Shown: in pieces, positions 1 through 9,347 of the stretch
How the letters are laid out: each line of letters opens with the position of its first letter
Position numbering within the stretch: position 1 is the first letter of the stretch
NCBI GenBank assembly: GCA_002728855.1
Contig: PBWA01000005.1
Coordinates: 4,788-49,257, forward strand
From: Flavobacteriaceae bacterium
GTDB taxonomy: Bacteria > Bacteroidota > Bacteroidia > Flavobacteriales > Flavobacteriaceae
Length of the DNA stretch: 44,470 bases
Direction: 5' to 3'
The notes under the pieces: generated by a model
Seen by the model: the letters and a program-made list of their open reading frames with translations, nothing else
Told to the model about the DNA's origin: nothing
The model's database searches: none
Translations under genes and position numbers: made by a program

Positions 1-165
1 AATTAGTTATATTTTTTGCCATGAAATTTTTTGTGATTTTATACTTAATTTGCTCTATACAAATATAGTCAATCAATTGCTCTTAAAGCCCTAAAAAGGT
101 TGAAGCTAAGATTAAGTTATCAACACAAAATGTGAAGAAAAATTTGAAGAATTTATTGATTTAAA

Positions 166-1833
166 TTATTCATATGCATCTTCATGAACATTTATTATTG
201 CTCTTCCACTGGGATCATTTTTATCCTTAAAACTTTCATCCCATTCAAGTGCTTTTGGAGAACTACAAGCAACTGATGGTAAAGAAGGAACAGTTAATGC
301 AGCTGAATCACTTGAAAAATGGGTCTCAAAAATTGATCGATAAAAATATTCTTCTTTAGTTTTTGGAGTATTTAAAGGAAATCGTGAAGAAGATTTTTTC
401 ATATCATCATCAGAGACCTTTTGATTAACTACTTTTTTTAGTTCATTTATCCAGCTATATCCAACACCATCTGAAAATTGTTCTTTCTGTCTCCAAACAA
501 TTTCCTTGGGTAAATATTTTTCAAAGGCTTTTCTCAATACCCACTTTTCCATTCTATCTGAGCGTATCATTTTATCTTTAGGATTTAATCTCATTGCAAC
601 ATCAATAAATTCTTTATCTAAAAATGGAACTCTACCTTCTATACCCCATGCTGCAAGGGACTTATTTGCTCTTAGACAGTCATATAGGTGTAAACTAGAT
701 AATTTCCGAACTGTTTCTTGATGAAATTCATGATCTGAAGGTGCTTTATGAAAATATAAGTAGCCTCCAAATATTTCATCCGCTCCTTCTCCAGAAAGAA
801 CCATTTTTATCCCATGAGACTTGATTGCTCGAGCCATTAAGAACATCGGTGTAGAAGCACGCACAGTAGTTACATCATATGTCTCTAAATGATAAATCAC
901 ATCATGCAAAGCATCTAAGCCCTCCTGGATTGTAAATATTATTTCATGATGAATAGTTCCAATATGGTCAGCAACTTTTCTTGAAGCCAAAAGATCAGGA
1001 GATCCCATTAGGCCAACAGAAAATGAGTGTAATTGAGGCCACCATGCAGCTTTTTTATCATTAGTTTCAATTCTCTTTGGAGCAAATTTTTTAGCCAAAG
1101 CAGATGTTATAGAGGAATCTAATCCACCAGATAGAAGAACTCCATAAGGAACATCACTCATTAATTGGCGATGAACCGCATTAGCAAGAGCATCATGTAG
1201 ATCACTTATTGAAGTCTCATTGTTGGAGACTTTATTATAATTAGTCCAATCTCTTTTATACCATTTTATAGGTTTTGGATTTGAACTATGCCAAAAAAAA
1301 CCAGGAGGAAATGATTCAATTTTTTGACATGTGCCTTCAAGCGCTTTTAACTCTGAAGCAACATATAAAGTTTTATCTGAATCCCAGCCAATATAAAGTG
1401 GTATGATACCAATGTGATCTCTAGCGATAAAAAATTCATTCTTTTTGCTGTCATAAATTGCAAAACCAAAAATTCCATTTAACTCGTCTAAAAAATCAAC
1501 TCCTTTTTTTTCGTATAACGCAAGAATTATTTCACAATCCGAATTAGTTTTGAATTTATAATTATTACTGAATTTCTTTCTTAATTCAAGATGATTGTAG
1601 ATTTCACCATTTGCAGCAAGTATAAGTTTGTCTTTACTCCCAAATAAAGGTTGTTTACCTGATGTAGGATCAACAATTGCCAATCTTTCATGAGCTAAAA
1701 TTGCATTTTTAGATGTATATATACCACTCCAGTCTGGCCCACGATGACGTAATTTTTTAGACATCTCAAGAGCAGCTGACCTTTGAGACTCTATGTTTTT
1801 ATTAAAATTAAAGATACAAGCAATACCACACAT
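166..1833 (-). CDS. asnB: Asparagine synthetase B, glutamine-hydrolysing
   Basis: Cytoplasmic enzyme making asparagine from aspartate, ATP and glutamine. The 555-residue length matches the E. coli AsnB class (about 554). Residues 1-200 are the class II glutamine amidotransferase domain: the ATG is followed directly by Cys2 (MCGI), which becomes the N-terminal nucleophile after Met removal, so this start must be right. RHRGPD (29-34) and NGEIYN (75-80) are the usual glutaminase motifs. The synthetase domain follows, with the ATP pyrophosphatase loop SGGLDSS at 235-241 and SGEGADEIFGGY further on. It stands alone: 164 bp separate it from the amidohydrolase gene upstream on the same strand, and a TATATTTG box sits about 17 bp ahead of the ATG. 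All key motifs are present and there is no sign of damage. Assignment is firm; other AsnB-like amidotransferases used in sugar or peptide modification are unlikely given the full-length match. Confidence 0.96.
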   Translation of the reverse strand: MCGIACIFNFNKNIESQRSAALEMSKKLRHRGPDWSGIYTSKNAILAHERLAIVDPTSGKQPLFGSKDKLILAANGEIYNHLELRKKFSNNYKFKTNSDCEIILALYEKKGVDFLDELNGIFGFAIYDSKKNEFFIARDHIGIIPLYIGWDSDKTLYVASELKALEGTCQKIESFPPGFFWHSSNPKPIKWYKRDWTNYNKVSNNETSISDLHDALANAVHRQLMSDVPYGVLLSGGLDSSITSALAKKFAPKRIETNDKKAAWWPQLHSFSVGLMGSPDLLASRKVADHIGTIHHEIIFTIQEGLDALHDVIYHLETYDVTTVRASTPMFLMARAIKSHGIKMVLSGEGADEIFGGYLYFHKAPSDHEFHQETVRKLSSLHLYDCLRANKSLAAWGIEGRVPFLDKEFIDVAMRLNPKDKMIRSDRMEKWVLRKAFEKYLPKEIVWRQKEQFSDGVGYSWINELKKVVNQKVSDDDMKKSSSRFPLNTPKTKEEYFYRSIFETHFSSDSAALTVPSLPSVACSSPKALEWDESFKDKNDPSGRAIINVHEDAYE

Positions 1834-1849
1834 AGTTTAAAATTTTATG

Positions 1850-1857
1850 CAAATATA
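1850..1857 (-). promoter_or_regulatory. Possible -7 box of asnB promoter
   Basis: On the minus strand this reads TATATTTG, matching the Bacteroidetes -7 consensus TAnnTTTG, 16 bases before the asnB ATG. No clear TTG -33 element lies at the usual distance, and such boxes also arise by chance in AT-rich DNA. Confidence 0.33.
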
Positions 1858-1997
1858 TCTCAAGTATTATTTTTTTTAAATAAATAGATCGATTTAATTG
1901 TTTTTCTAATTAAAAAAGATCAAATTAGTTTATTATACAATTTAATTGAGGTAAAAATTTAATATTTGTTTAATAATTAAACTTCTTAGTGATGAAA

Positions 1998-3629
1998 CTA
2001 ATTATCAAATCTAGTACTGTATACAATTTCTCCGTTCAAAATAGTTGCAACAACTCGAGCCGAGGGGATTCTATCAGTCTCTATTTCCATTATATCCCGA
2101 TCTAGTATAACAAAGTCAGCATACTTTCCAGGAGTTATACTGCCTTTTAAGTTTTCTTCAAAATTAGCATAGGCTCCCCAGATAGTCATTCCAAGAAGAG
2201 CTTCGCGTCTACTCAACGCATTTTCAGACTGATAACCACCTGTGGGAAATTGATTTAAATCTTTTCTTGATACTGCAGCATAGAAAGTTTTTATAGGATT
2301 AACATCTTCGACAGGAAAATCAGTGCCTAATGCTAATCTACCAGACCAGTCAAGAAGATCCTTATATGCATAGGCTCCTTTTACACGTGATTTTCCTAGT
2401 CTTTCCTCGGCCCAGTACATATCGCTAGTAGCATGTAAAGGCTGCACAGAAGGAATTATTTTTTCATTAAAATTAGGAAAGTCATCATCAGAAATGACCT
2501 GAGCATGCTCAATTCTCCACCTAGGATCAGATGTAGATGAAAGAATATCATTGTAAATTTTCAATACCTCTGAATTTGCATAATCTCCAATTGCATGAGT
2601 ATTCATCTGAAAACCATTATTTAAAGCTCTAATTGCTAGTTTTTTAATAGAATCTAATGAAATAATAATTGATCCATAATGATTCTTTTTATCTGTGTAA
2701 GATTTTTTTAATGCAGCCCCGCGCGAACCCAAAGCTCCATCTGCATATACTTTTATTGAGCTCACATTTAAAAAATCTTTACGAATAGGTCCATTTTTAA
2801 AAAAATAATCAAGAGATTTTTTATCATTTGCAACCATAGCATAAACCCTTAAATCAAAAAGTTTACTTTTTTGTAAACTGTCAATAAGTAATATATCTGA
2901 TTTTACGAGACCTGCTTCATCAACCGTAGTAATTCCATGTTCAAAACAAATTTTTTCAGCAGATTTTAATGCCTTGATTTTTTCATCCCTTGTATATTTT
3001 GGAATTATCCTTTCGATTAATTCCATTGGACTATCAATGATTACACCTGTTAATTTACCATTCTGTCTGACTATTTCTCCTCCCTCAGACTTTGTTTCAA
3101 TTGTAATACCAGCCATATCAATAGCTTGTTGATTTACCAACATTGCATGACCATCAATTCTAGTGAGAACTACAGGTATATCAGGAAATAGAATATCTAA
3201 AACATTTTTGTTTGGAAGTTCTTTTTTATCCCAATCATTTTGATCCCAACCAGCTCCTCTTAAAACTGAGAGTTTCTTATTTGAAGAATAATCCTTTAAT
3301 TTATCAATAATCTCTTCAAAGCTTTTTGTGCCTTTCAAATCAACTTCAAATTTTTTTAATCCAAGATTTAAAAGATGACAATGAGAATCAATAAATCCAG
3401 GAAAAATTGGAAGTCCCCGAGCGTTTACTGTATTTTTAGATTTATATTTTTCGACAAGCTCTTCACCACCAACTTCAATAAACTTCCCTTCATCAACGAC
3501 AAAAGATGAAACGTTGGTATAATTATCATCTGATGTGTAGACCCTTGCATTATGAACAATTAAATCAACTTTTTTCTCACATGCTACAGAAAAAATTATC
3601 AAAAGTAAAAGTAATGCTGTCTTTCTCAT
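1998..3629 (-). CDS. Amidohydrolase family (YtcJ-like) lipoprotein
   Basis: Metal-dependent hydrolase of the amidohydrolase-3/YtcJ group, predicted to be anchored to a membrane outside the cytoplasm. From the ATG at 3629 it is 543 residues; a TTG three codons upstream is less likely. The N-terminus MRKTALLLLLIIFSVAC is a lipoprotein signal with a lipobox (SVAC). Then comes the metal motif GFIDSHCHLLN, followed by DGALGSRGAAL, NTHAIGDYANSEVL, RIEHAQVI and LALGTDFPVEDVNP, which supply the remaining His and Asp ligands. The C-terminal PGKYADFVILD is the small beta-sandwich that completes amidohydrolases. The substrate cannot be read from sequence; relatives are annotated loosely as imidazolonepropionase-like or N-substituted formamide deformylase. 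It is monocistronic, between asnB and the beta-barrel gene on the same strand, with 72-bp and 164-bp spacers. Confidence 0.88.
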   Translation of the reverse strand: MRKTALLLLLIIFSVACEKKVDLIVHNARVYTSDDNYTNVSSFVVDEGKFIEVGGEELVEKYKSKNTVNARGLPIFPGFIDSHCHLLNLGLKKFEVDLKGTKSFEEIIDKLKDYSSNKKLSVLRGAGWDQNDWDKKELPNKNVLDILFPDIPVVLTRIDGHAMLVNQQAIDMAGITIETKSEGGEIVRQNGKLTGVIIDSPMELIERIIPKYTRDEKIKALKSAEKICFEHGITTVDEAGLVKSDILLIDSLQKSKLFDLRVYAMVANDKKSLDYFFKNGPIRKDFLNVSSIKVYADGALGSRGAALKKSYTDKKNHYGSIIISLDSIKKLAIRALNNGFQMNTHAIGDYANSEVLKIYNDILSSTSDPRWRIEHAQVISDDDFPNFNEKIIPSVQPLHATSDMYWAEERLGKSRVKGAYAYKDLLDWSGRLALGTDFPVEDVNPIKTFYAAVSRKDLNQFPTGGYQSENALSRREALLGMTIWGAYANFEENLKGSITPGKYADFVILDRDIMEIETDRIPSARVVATILNGEIVYSTRFDN

Positions 3630-3710
3630 TAAAAGCAAATAGATGACGAATTTAATTTAAAATATTCAAAAAAATATTTTCTATAGAATAATAAATTTAA
3701 AAAACATTCA

Positions 3711-5471
3711 TTAAAGAACTATATCAAACTTATAACGAAGGCCTAAAAGAAAATTATTTTCATAATCTTGATAAAACGCCCACCTGGAATAATTGCTTCC
3801 AAAATTATTTTTAAATTCAAAGAAAAACGCCCAGTTTGATTTGGTTTGATAGATTAACCTTGATGAAAAATAAAGAAAAGCATCTAAGGATTTTATTTCT
3901 GGCTTTGATTCAAAAAAATCTGTGTTTAAAAAAACTGGATGATATGCACTATCTCTTCTACCAATATAATTACCATATGTTTGAAGGTAGATTTTGTTGA
4001 AAAATCTAAAATGAGCTTCAAAATCAATTGTTAAAGAGGGTACATTCCAAGCGGATATTTCATTAAATGATATGGGGTTCACATATTTTGTGTTGATTGA
4101 TAATTTGTTGTACTCATTAAATCTCATTAAAAAACTAGTTTCAAAACCTAACTGGTCTAATCTATCATATACAATCTCATATGAAGTTCCCATATTATAA
4201 GCTAAATCAAAATTAGAAATAAGATAAGGTAATCTTTTAAAAATAGGATGGATCTCAGATCTAGAATAAATTCCTGCAAATGAAAATTCTAATCCTGAAC
4301 TCAAGGAATTTTTAACTCCTGCCCTAGCGCTGTAGGGAGTATTTGTTGGTCTTAAATTTAAAGACGGAAAAACATAAGGGTTTGTTTTTGAGAATAAAGT
4401 GTAACTATTGAGTTTTAAATCTCCATCAAATTCTATAAATGATGACAGATTAGATGATGATGCTCTATATGAAAATTTAATTTTTGGAAAAAAATAAAGA
4501 TTTGATTTTTCAATTGAATCCCCAAACAAATAGAATGCTTTTGTTCCAAACTCGAAATTCGCTTTTTCTCCAATATTGACAATCTGAAAATCTAAATTTA
4601 ATAAGCTAGTTTGTTTGTTAAGAGGAGCGTTATCTATAAAAGAACTAACAAAATTCGTATTAATATAGTTCAAGTTTGGTTTTAATTCCAAAAAGAAATC
4701 AAAAACTGGTAATCTAATCTCAGAATTTAAGTTTATTAACTGTTCTGTATTGTCAAAATAATCTATTGTGAGCATTGTGTCAAAATCAATTTTTTTAACA
4801 ATGCTGTTAAACCATTCCCAATTTGATTTAATTTTTAGATAATTTAGATTTTGCTCTGCATCAATCAAAGAGGATCTGAAGCTAGGTATATTAACCCAAT
4901 CATAGTCAGTAAAAAGCCCATAAAAATTTAAATGTCTTCGGTCAAATTTGAATGAAGATTCTACTCTATATTTGGTAGACTTGAACAAATGCAAAAAAGA
5001 AGTTGTAAAATAATTTTGTTGACTTTTTAATAAAGTATTGTTTTGACTGCCAAGAGAAGTAAAATTAAAATCAACTCCCATTGATTGATTGCGGTCAATT
5101 GAGATCATTGAAGCGAAATCAATTAAAGCCTGTGATTGATTCCCATATCCCCATGAAAAATAACTATTGTAGAGAAAAGAAGATTCTTGTTTTTTAAGTT
5201 TTAAGGGGCTTGCTTTGTTTGGAACAAAAGTTGATACAACAGGAGCTGATATATGATCGTACTCAATTTTAAATTTTTGTTGAAATAAAGTATCACCTAT
5301 CATTGGAGCTGATCTAATTTTAAAAACATTACTTATAATTGGTTGATTAGATTTTACAACCGTAACTTCTTGAGTTTGTATATCATCTTTATCTTGAATC
5401 TGAGAGTAAAGATCATAATAGTATGAAATGAAAATTAATCCTAAAAAAATATTTAATCTAATTTTGCTCAT
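3711..5471 (-). CDS. Outer-membrane beta-barrel protein (TonB-receptor-like) paired with TPR protein
   Basis: Predicted outer-membrane protein of 586 residues. It has a Sec signal (residues about 1-23, ending YYYDLYSQ) and a mature N-terminus with the acidic segment TQEVTVVKSNQPIISNVFK, which resembles a motif at the start of flavobacterial proteins usually labelled TonB-dependent receptor. The rest alternates polar and aromatic residues in many short strands and finishes with YKFDIVL, as expected for a barrel closing strand. No TonB plug domain or TonB box is evident and it is shorter than true TonB receptors (700-1000), so a transport role is not shown. It follows the TPR gene by only 10 bp and is almost certainly cotranscribed with it. 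From memory, this TPR plus barrel pair next to ftsE recurs in flavobacteria. Function unknown. Confidence 0.7.
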   Translation of the reverse strand: MSKIRLNIFLGLIFISYYYDLYSQIQDKDDIQTQEVTVVKSNQPIISNVFKIRSAPMIGDTLFQQKFKIEYDHISAPVVSTFVPNKASPLKLKKQESSFLYNSYFSWGYGNQSQALIDFASMISIDRNQSMGVDFNFTSLGSQNNTLLKSQQNYFTTSFLHLFKSTKYRVESSFKFDRRHLNFYGLFTDYDWVNIPSFRSSLIDAEQNLNYLKIKSNWEWFNSIVKKIDFDTMLTIDYFDNTEQLINLNSEIRLPVFDFFLELKPNLNYINTNFVSSFIDNAPLNKQTSLLNLDFQIVNIGEKANFEFGTKAFYLFGDSIEKSNLYFFPKIKFSYRASSSNLSSFIEFDGDLKLNSYTLFSKTNPYVFPSLNLRPTNTPYSARAGVKNSLSSGLEFSFAGIYSRSEIHPIFKRLPYLISNFDLAYNMGTSYEIVYDRLDQLGFETSFLMRFNEYNKLSINTKYVNPISFNEISAWNVPSLTIDFEAHFRFFNKIYLQTYGNYIGRRDSAYHPVFLNTDFFESKPEIKSLDAFLYFSSRLIYQTKSNWAFFFEFKNNFGSNYSRWAFYQDYENNFLLGLRYKFDIVL

Positions 5472-5481
5472 CTACTTCTTT

Positions 5482-8475
5482 TTAGATATCCTGATTCTTT
5501 TCGATTATGATTAAATATGCCTTTGCTTCAGATATAATGGAGGGGAACTGAACAAAATTATTCAGTAGTGAATTCAAAATATATGTTGCTTGAAAAATAT
5601 CATCTTGCTCATAAAAATTTTTAGCCATTAGAAGAAGACTTTTTGCGGCCCAAAATGGCTGATCATTAAACTTTTCGGAAATAATTGATATCACTTCATT
5701 AGATTCAATGAAAGCATCTTCATTATGTTTTAATTGCGCCTTGAAATAATACGCTTCAGCAGCTATTGAATCTATTGGAGACTTCTCTAGTGTCATAAAA
5801 ACATTTTTAGCATTTAAAGTATCTTTTTTACTTAGAAAAGATTTCGCTAAAAAATACCTGGCATCCCATTTTACTTTAGTTTCTATGTTATCAAAAGCTA
5901 AGACTTTATCTGCCATAGCAATAGCCTCTTCAAATTCAGAAGAGTGAAAATGAGTACGAATTAAATTAAATTGTGCATATTTCTTGTTCTTTGGATAAGA
6001 AGCAATTTGCTCTAATTTTTTTAAAAGCTTAGTAGACTCTTTTAATTTATTTTCATTTAAAAGAATTTGAGTCGAACGAACTAAAGCTTGTTCAGTATAG
6101 TCATTAAGAGATAGATCAATAATATCCAAATAGGATTTAAGCGCTAAATCCCATTGTTTTTCAAAAAAATAAATTTCAGCTAGATAAAAATTTGCAGCTA
6201 GAAAAAATCTTCCATTAGGATGTCTTTCAAAATATGATTTTATTGCTCTCTCAGCTTTTTTCATTTCTCCTTTTAAAAAATAACTTTCGGCTGCCTCAAA
6301 AGTTGTTTTTTCAAGCTCATTATCACTGAAAGTCTGAAAATCAAAAGATCTAATCCAATTTGTGAATTCAATAACATTGTCAAGATCAACTGCTATTTCT
6401 TTTAGAGTCTTTAAAGCTTGCATGGATATTGGATTATTTTTTAGCTCAATAACTAAATTTCGTAATATAGAATCAGAGAGTTTGACTTTCCCAAGATTAT
6501 ATAACGCCAAACCCTTGTTTAATTTTGTTCTTGCATAAAGCTTACTGTTTTTATGATCCTCAATTAATATGTCATAATTAATAATTGCTTTATCGTAATC
6601 TCCTATTGAAGAAAAATAATTTCCTAATTCATACAATGAGTCATCCGCTAAATAGGAATTAGGATTTTGAGAAATAAGCTGTCCTAGAGTTTTGATTTTT
6701 TCTTTATCCTTATCTAAATACCCATAACTCATCGCTTTTTGAAATGAAGCATATTCAAAATTATTAGGATTAACTAAAATTGATTTATCATAAAAATCAA
6801 TAGCAGGAAAATAATTAGTCAATAAAAAGTTTGAATCACCAATCCTTAAATATGAATCATTAACTATATTATCAGAAAAAAGATTCTTTCTATCAACTAT
6901 TTCATTAAAATTGCTAATTGCCTGATCATATTCTTCAGATTTAAAATAAGAATATGCTAAATGGTAATGAAACAAGAGGGACTCTTCAAAAAAAGCATCT
7001 GAATTTAATTCTTGGAATTTTAAGAAACTTTCAATAGATTCACTAAACTTATTTAATTCATATGCTGACTGCGCTTTCCAAAAGTAACTTCTTGCAATAA
7101 TCCTTTTATCATTTGGATAATTTATAGATTTATCAAAAAAATCATATGCTTTTTCATATGAACCTGAGTTGAAAAGTTCTACTCCCTTTAAAAAAGTGAC
7201 TTTTTGAAGCAAATCCTCATCTTTATATGATCCAGAATTTAAAATATTAAAAGCACTATCATAATTTCCTGACTTAGTGTATGAATCAATTAATAATTTT
7301 GTTATTTCATTCTCTTCCTCACTTCCCGGATATTTTGACAGATAGTACATTAAAATATTAGGAACTTTATCATATGGATTTCCAATTTCATAACTAAGAC
7401 GAGCATAATTGAGTAATGAGTTTTTTGAAATTTCAGTGTTAAAATCAATTTCAAAAGCACTTTTATATGCATTTAATGAAGCAATTTTTTGTTCTTTATT
7501 AAGATAACATTCGGCTAAATAATAATAAGCGTTTTGTGAGAGCTCATTTTTTTGACCTATAATTTTATTGAAGTTCTCTATTGCATTTGAGTAATCTTTA
7601 GAGCTGTAATAGGCATATCCTAATTGATAATAGTCCATATTTGTCCAATTATCACTTTCTCCATTATAACTTTCAAGATATTTTATAGACTCTTTATATT
7701 TACCAAGATTAAAATAGCTTTCGCCAACTATTTTAGAAATCTGAGAAAATAGATTTCTATCTGTTTTTGTCAACTCCTTCAGGCCTAATTCAATTGCTTT
7801 TTCAAATCTTCCAAGTTTAAAATTCATTTCGACTTGAAAATAAGACAAGTCTTCTTGCTGATTTTTTTTTGTAACTCTTGTGAAAGAATTAGAGGCTTCT
7901 TCATAATCTTCTAATTGATAAGAAATATAACCAAGATAATAATGAGAATCAGATTCATATTCAGGATTGTTTTTTACGCTCTCAAATAATTTTTTTGCTT
8001 CTTCATACTTTTTCTTTAAAAAAAAAGTATACCCTTTATTAAAATAATACTTTGGCAACAGTTGTCGAGAAATTTGAGATTGATCAGTTTTTAAAAACCA
8101 CTTATAAGCATAGGAATACTTTTCGTTTTGAAAATAATAGTTAGCAACATCAGAATATACTGTTTTTAAAAAATAACTTTCGGGATAATCAAATTCAAAA
8201 TTATCAATCATCTTTTCTGCAGAGATTTCATTTAATCTTAAAGCAGTTGATATCTTATAAAAATTCATTCTTTCAATTTGATTAGAATTAGTTTGAATAT
8301 CATCTAAGCTAACTAAAGATTGATTTACATTAGGATAAAGCCCTTGATAATAGGCTCCTAGAAATCTTTCTTTTAATAATTGGGATGGATCTATTTGTGA
8401 AATTGACTTACTAAAAAATGACAATGAAAAGAGGATGATAAAAAGATGATTCCTAAAAGAAGAATTAAAAAACAT
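5482..8475 (-). CDS. Exported tetratricopeptide-repeat protein, 997 aa
   Basis: Large all-helical repeat protein. Residues 1-27 form a signal peptide (hydrophobic core LFIILFSLSFF, ending SISQ), so it is likely periplasmic or on the inner face of the outer membrane. The remainder is a near-continuous array of TPR units with repeated YYxLGYxxYxxxDYxxAxxxF patterns, e.g. SHYYLGYISYQLEDYEEA, DYYQLGYAYYSSKDYSNA and SLYELGNYFSSIGDYDKA. There are roughly 20 or more repeats and no catalytic domain. TPR superhelices bind partner proteins; the natural partner is the barrel protein encoded 10 bp downstream. The gene is divergent from ftsE across 130 bp, and a TAAATTTG box lies just upstream of its ATG. 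Assembly or scaffold roles in the envelope are plausible but not shown by sequence. Confidence 0.85.
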   Translation of the reverse strand: MFFNSSFRNHLFIILFSLSFFSKSISQIDPSQLLKERFLGAYYQGLYPNVNQSLVSLDDIQTNSNQIERMNFYKISTALRLNEISAEKMIDNFEFDYPESYFLKTVYSDVANYYFQNEKYSYAYKWFLKTDQSQISRQLLPKYYFNKGYTFFLKKKYEEAKKLFESVKNNPEYESDSHYYLGYISYQLEDYEEASNSFTRVTKKNQQEDLSYFQVEMNFKLGRFEKAIELGLKELTKTDRNLFSQISKIVGESYFNLGKYKESIKYLESYNGESDNWTNMDYYQLGYAYYSSKDYSNAIENFNKIIGQKNELSQNAYYYLAECYLNKEQKIASLNAYKSAFEIDFNTEISKNSLLNYARLSYEIGNPYDKVPNILMYYLSKYPGSEEENEITKLLIDSYTKSGNYDSAFNILNSGSYKDEDLLQKVTFLKGVELFNSGSYEKAYDFFDKSINYPNDKRIIARSYFWKAQSAYELNKFSESIESFLKFQELNSDAFFEESLLFHYHLAYSYFKSEEYDQAISNFNEIVDRKNLFSDNIVNDSYLRIGDSNFLLTNYFPAIDFYDKSILVNPNNFEYASFQKAMSYGYLDKDKEKIKTLGQLISQNPNSYLADDSLYELGNYFSSIGDYDKAIINYDILIEDHKNSKLYARTKLNKGLALYNLGKVKLSDSILRNLVIELKNNPISMQALKTLKEIAVDLDNVIEFTNWIRSFDFQTFSDNELEKTTFEAAESYFLKGEMKKAERAIKSYFERHPNGRFFLAANFYLAEIYFFEKQWDLALKSYLDIIDLSLNDYTEQALVRSTQILLNENKLKESTKLLKKLEQIASYPKNKKYAQFNLIRTHFHSSEFEEAIAMADKVLAFDNIETKVKWDARYFLAKSFLSKKDTLNAKNVFMTLEKSPIDSIAAEAYYFKAQLKHNEDAFIESNEVISIISEKFNDQPFWAAKSLLLMAKNFYEQDDIFQATYILNSLLNNFVQFPSIISEAKAYLIIIEKNQDI

Positions 8476-8481
8476 TTATAT

Positions 8482-8489
8482 CAAATTTA
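8482..8489 (-). promoter_or_regulatory. Possible -7 box before the TPR gene
   Basis: Minus-strand TAAATTTG matches TAnnTTTG and lies 7-14 bp upstream of the ATG at 8475, which would give a leaderless or very short-leader mRNA. No good -33 TTG was found. Weak evidence. Confidence 0.25.
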
Positions 8490-8557
8490 AGTACAATAGT
8501 CGTTATTTTTAAAACGTTTATTATCTAGCTTAAGTATATTTATTAACAAATTTAAAA

Positions 8558-8583
8558 TTGCTTAATAAAAGATTTTACATTTG
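8558..8583 (+). promoter_or_regulatory. Possible ftsE promoter (TTG - 15 bp - TACATTTG)
   Basis: TTG at 8558-8560 and TACATTTG at 8576-8583 resemble the Bacteroidetes -33/-7 pair, 22 bp before the ftsE ATG. The 15-bp spacer is shorter than the usual 17-23, so only the -7 element is reasonably supported. Confidence 0.38.
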
Positions 8584-8605
8584 AAAAAATAGAATTTATA
8601 GATCG

Positions 8606-9286
8606 ATGTCAAAATTTATTTTATCCTTTAGTGACGCTGATATAATTCAGAACGAAAAAATCATTTTATCAAAAGTTTCAATTGATGTTTTACCAGGAGA
8701 ATTTGTCTTTCTAATTGGAAGAACTGGAACTGGTAAAAGTAGTCTAATTCGAACTATATACGGAGACCTAGAACTAAAAAAAGGTTTAGGACATGTTGTT
8801 GGATTTGATCTTACTAGAATTAAAAACAAAGAAGTTTCAATGCTAAGAAAAAGTATCGGTGTAGTTTTTCAAGATTTTAAATTACTACCTGATAGAAATA
8901 TATATAAAAACTTACAATTTGTTTTAAAAGCAACCGGTTGGAAGAATAATGAAGCAATTGATTCAAGAATTGATCAAGTAATTGAAATGGTTGGAATGAA
9001 AGTTGACAAAAATAAATTTCCATCTGAACTCTCAGGTGGTGAACAACAAAGAATAGCAATAGCTAGGGCTTTACTAAATAAACCTCATTTAATTATTGCG
9101 GATGAACCCACTGGAAATCTTGATCCTCAAACTAGTCAAGAAATTATGCGACTTTTTAAATCACTTCATAAACAAGGAATAACTATACTAATGGCTACCC
9201 ACGATTATAATATGATAGTGAAATTTCCAGGGAGAATTTTTAAATGTGAGGAGGGAAAAGTTTTTGAGGTTGTAACAAAAAAATGA
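8606..9286 (+). CDS. ftsE: Cell division ATP-binding protein FtsE
   Basis: ABC-type ATPase of the FtsEX complex, which in other bacteria activates peptidoglycan hydrolases at the division site. At 226 residues it has the usual FtsE length. Visible motifs are Walker A GRTGTGKS (38-45), Q-loop VVFQD (Q89), signature LSGGEQQ (142-148), Walker B LIIADEPTGNLD (162-173) and the switch His in ATHD. FtsE is told from LolD/MacB relatives by the overall match and the phrase VVFQDFKLLPDRNIYKNL typical of FtsE. No ftsX lies next to it; in Bacteroidetes the partner is often elsewhere. The gene is divergent from the TPR/barrel pair and 61 bp ahead of kdsA. LolD is the alternative identity, less likely. Confidence 0.87.
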   Translation: MSKFILSFSDADIIQNEKIILSKVSIDVLPGEFVFLIGRTGTGKSSLIRTIYGDLELKKGLGHVVGFDLTRIKNKEVSMLRKSIGVVFQDFKLLPDRNIYKNLQFVLKATGWKNNEAIDSRIDQVIEMVGMKVDKNKFPSELSGGEQQRIAIARALLNKPHLIIADEPTGNLDPQTSQEIMRLFKSLHKQGITILMATHDYNMIVKFPGRIFKCEEGKVFEVVTKK

Positions 9287-9347
9287 TCTTTCTAAAATAT
9301 CTCATCAAAAAAATACAATTGATGTAAATGCTTTGTAATTTTGGAAA

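Noticed and set aside
1-165. 15-codon ORF and possible regulatory sequence at the window start
   Set aside because: No hairpin, promoter pair or recognisable peptide was found in this AT-rich stretch after asnB.
9319-9343. TTG and TAATTTTG before kdsA as a promoter
   Set aside because: The spacer is only 14 bp and the -7 box lies 5 bp before the ATG, which would put the start of transcription inside the coding region.
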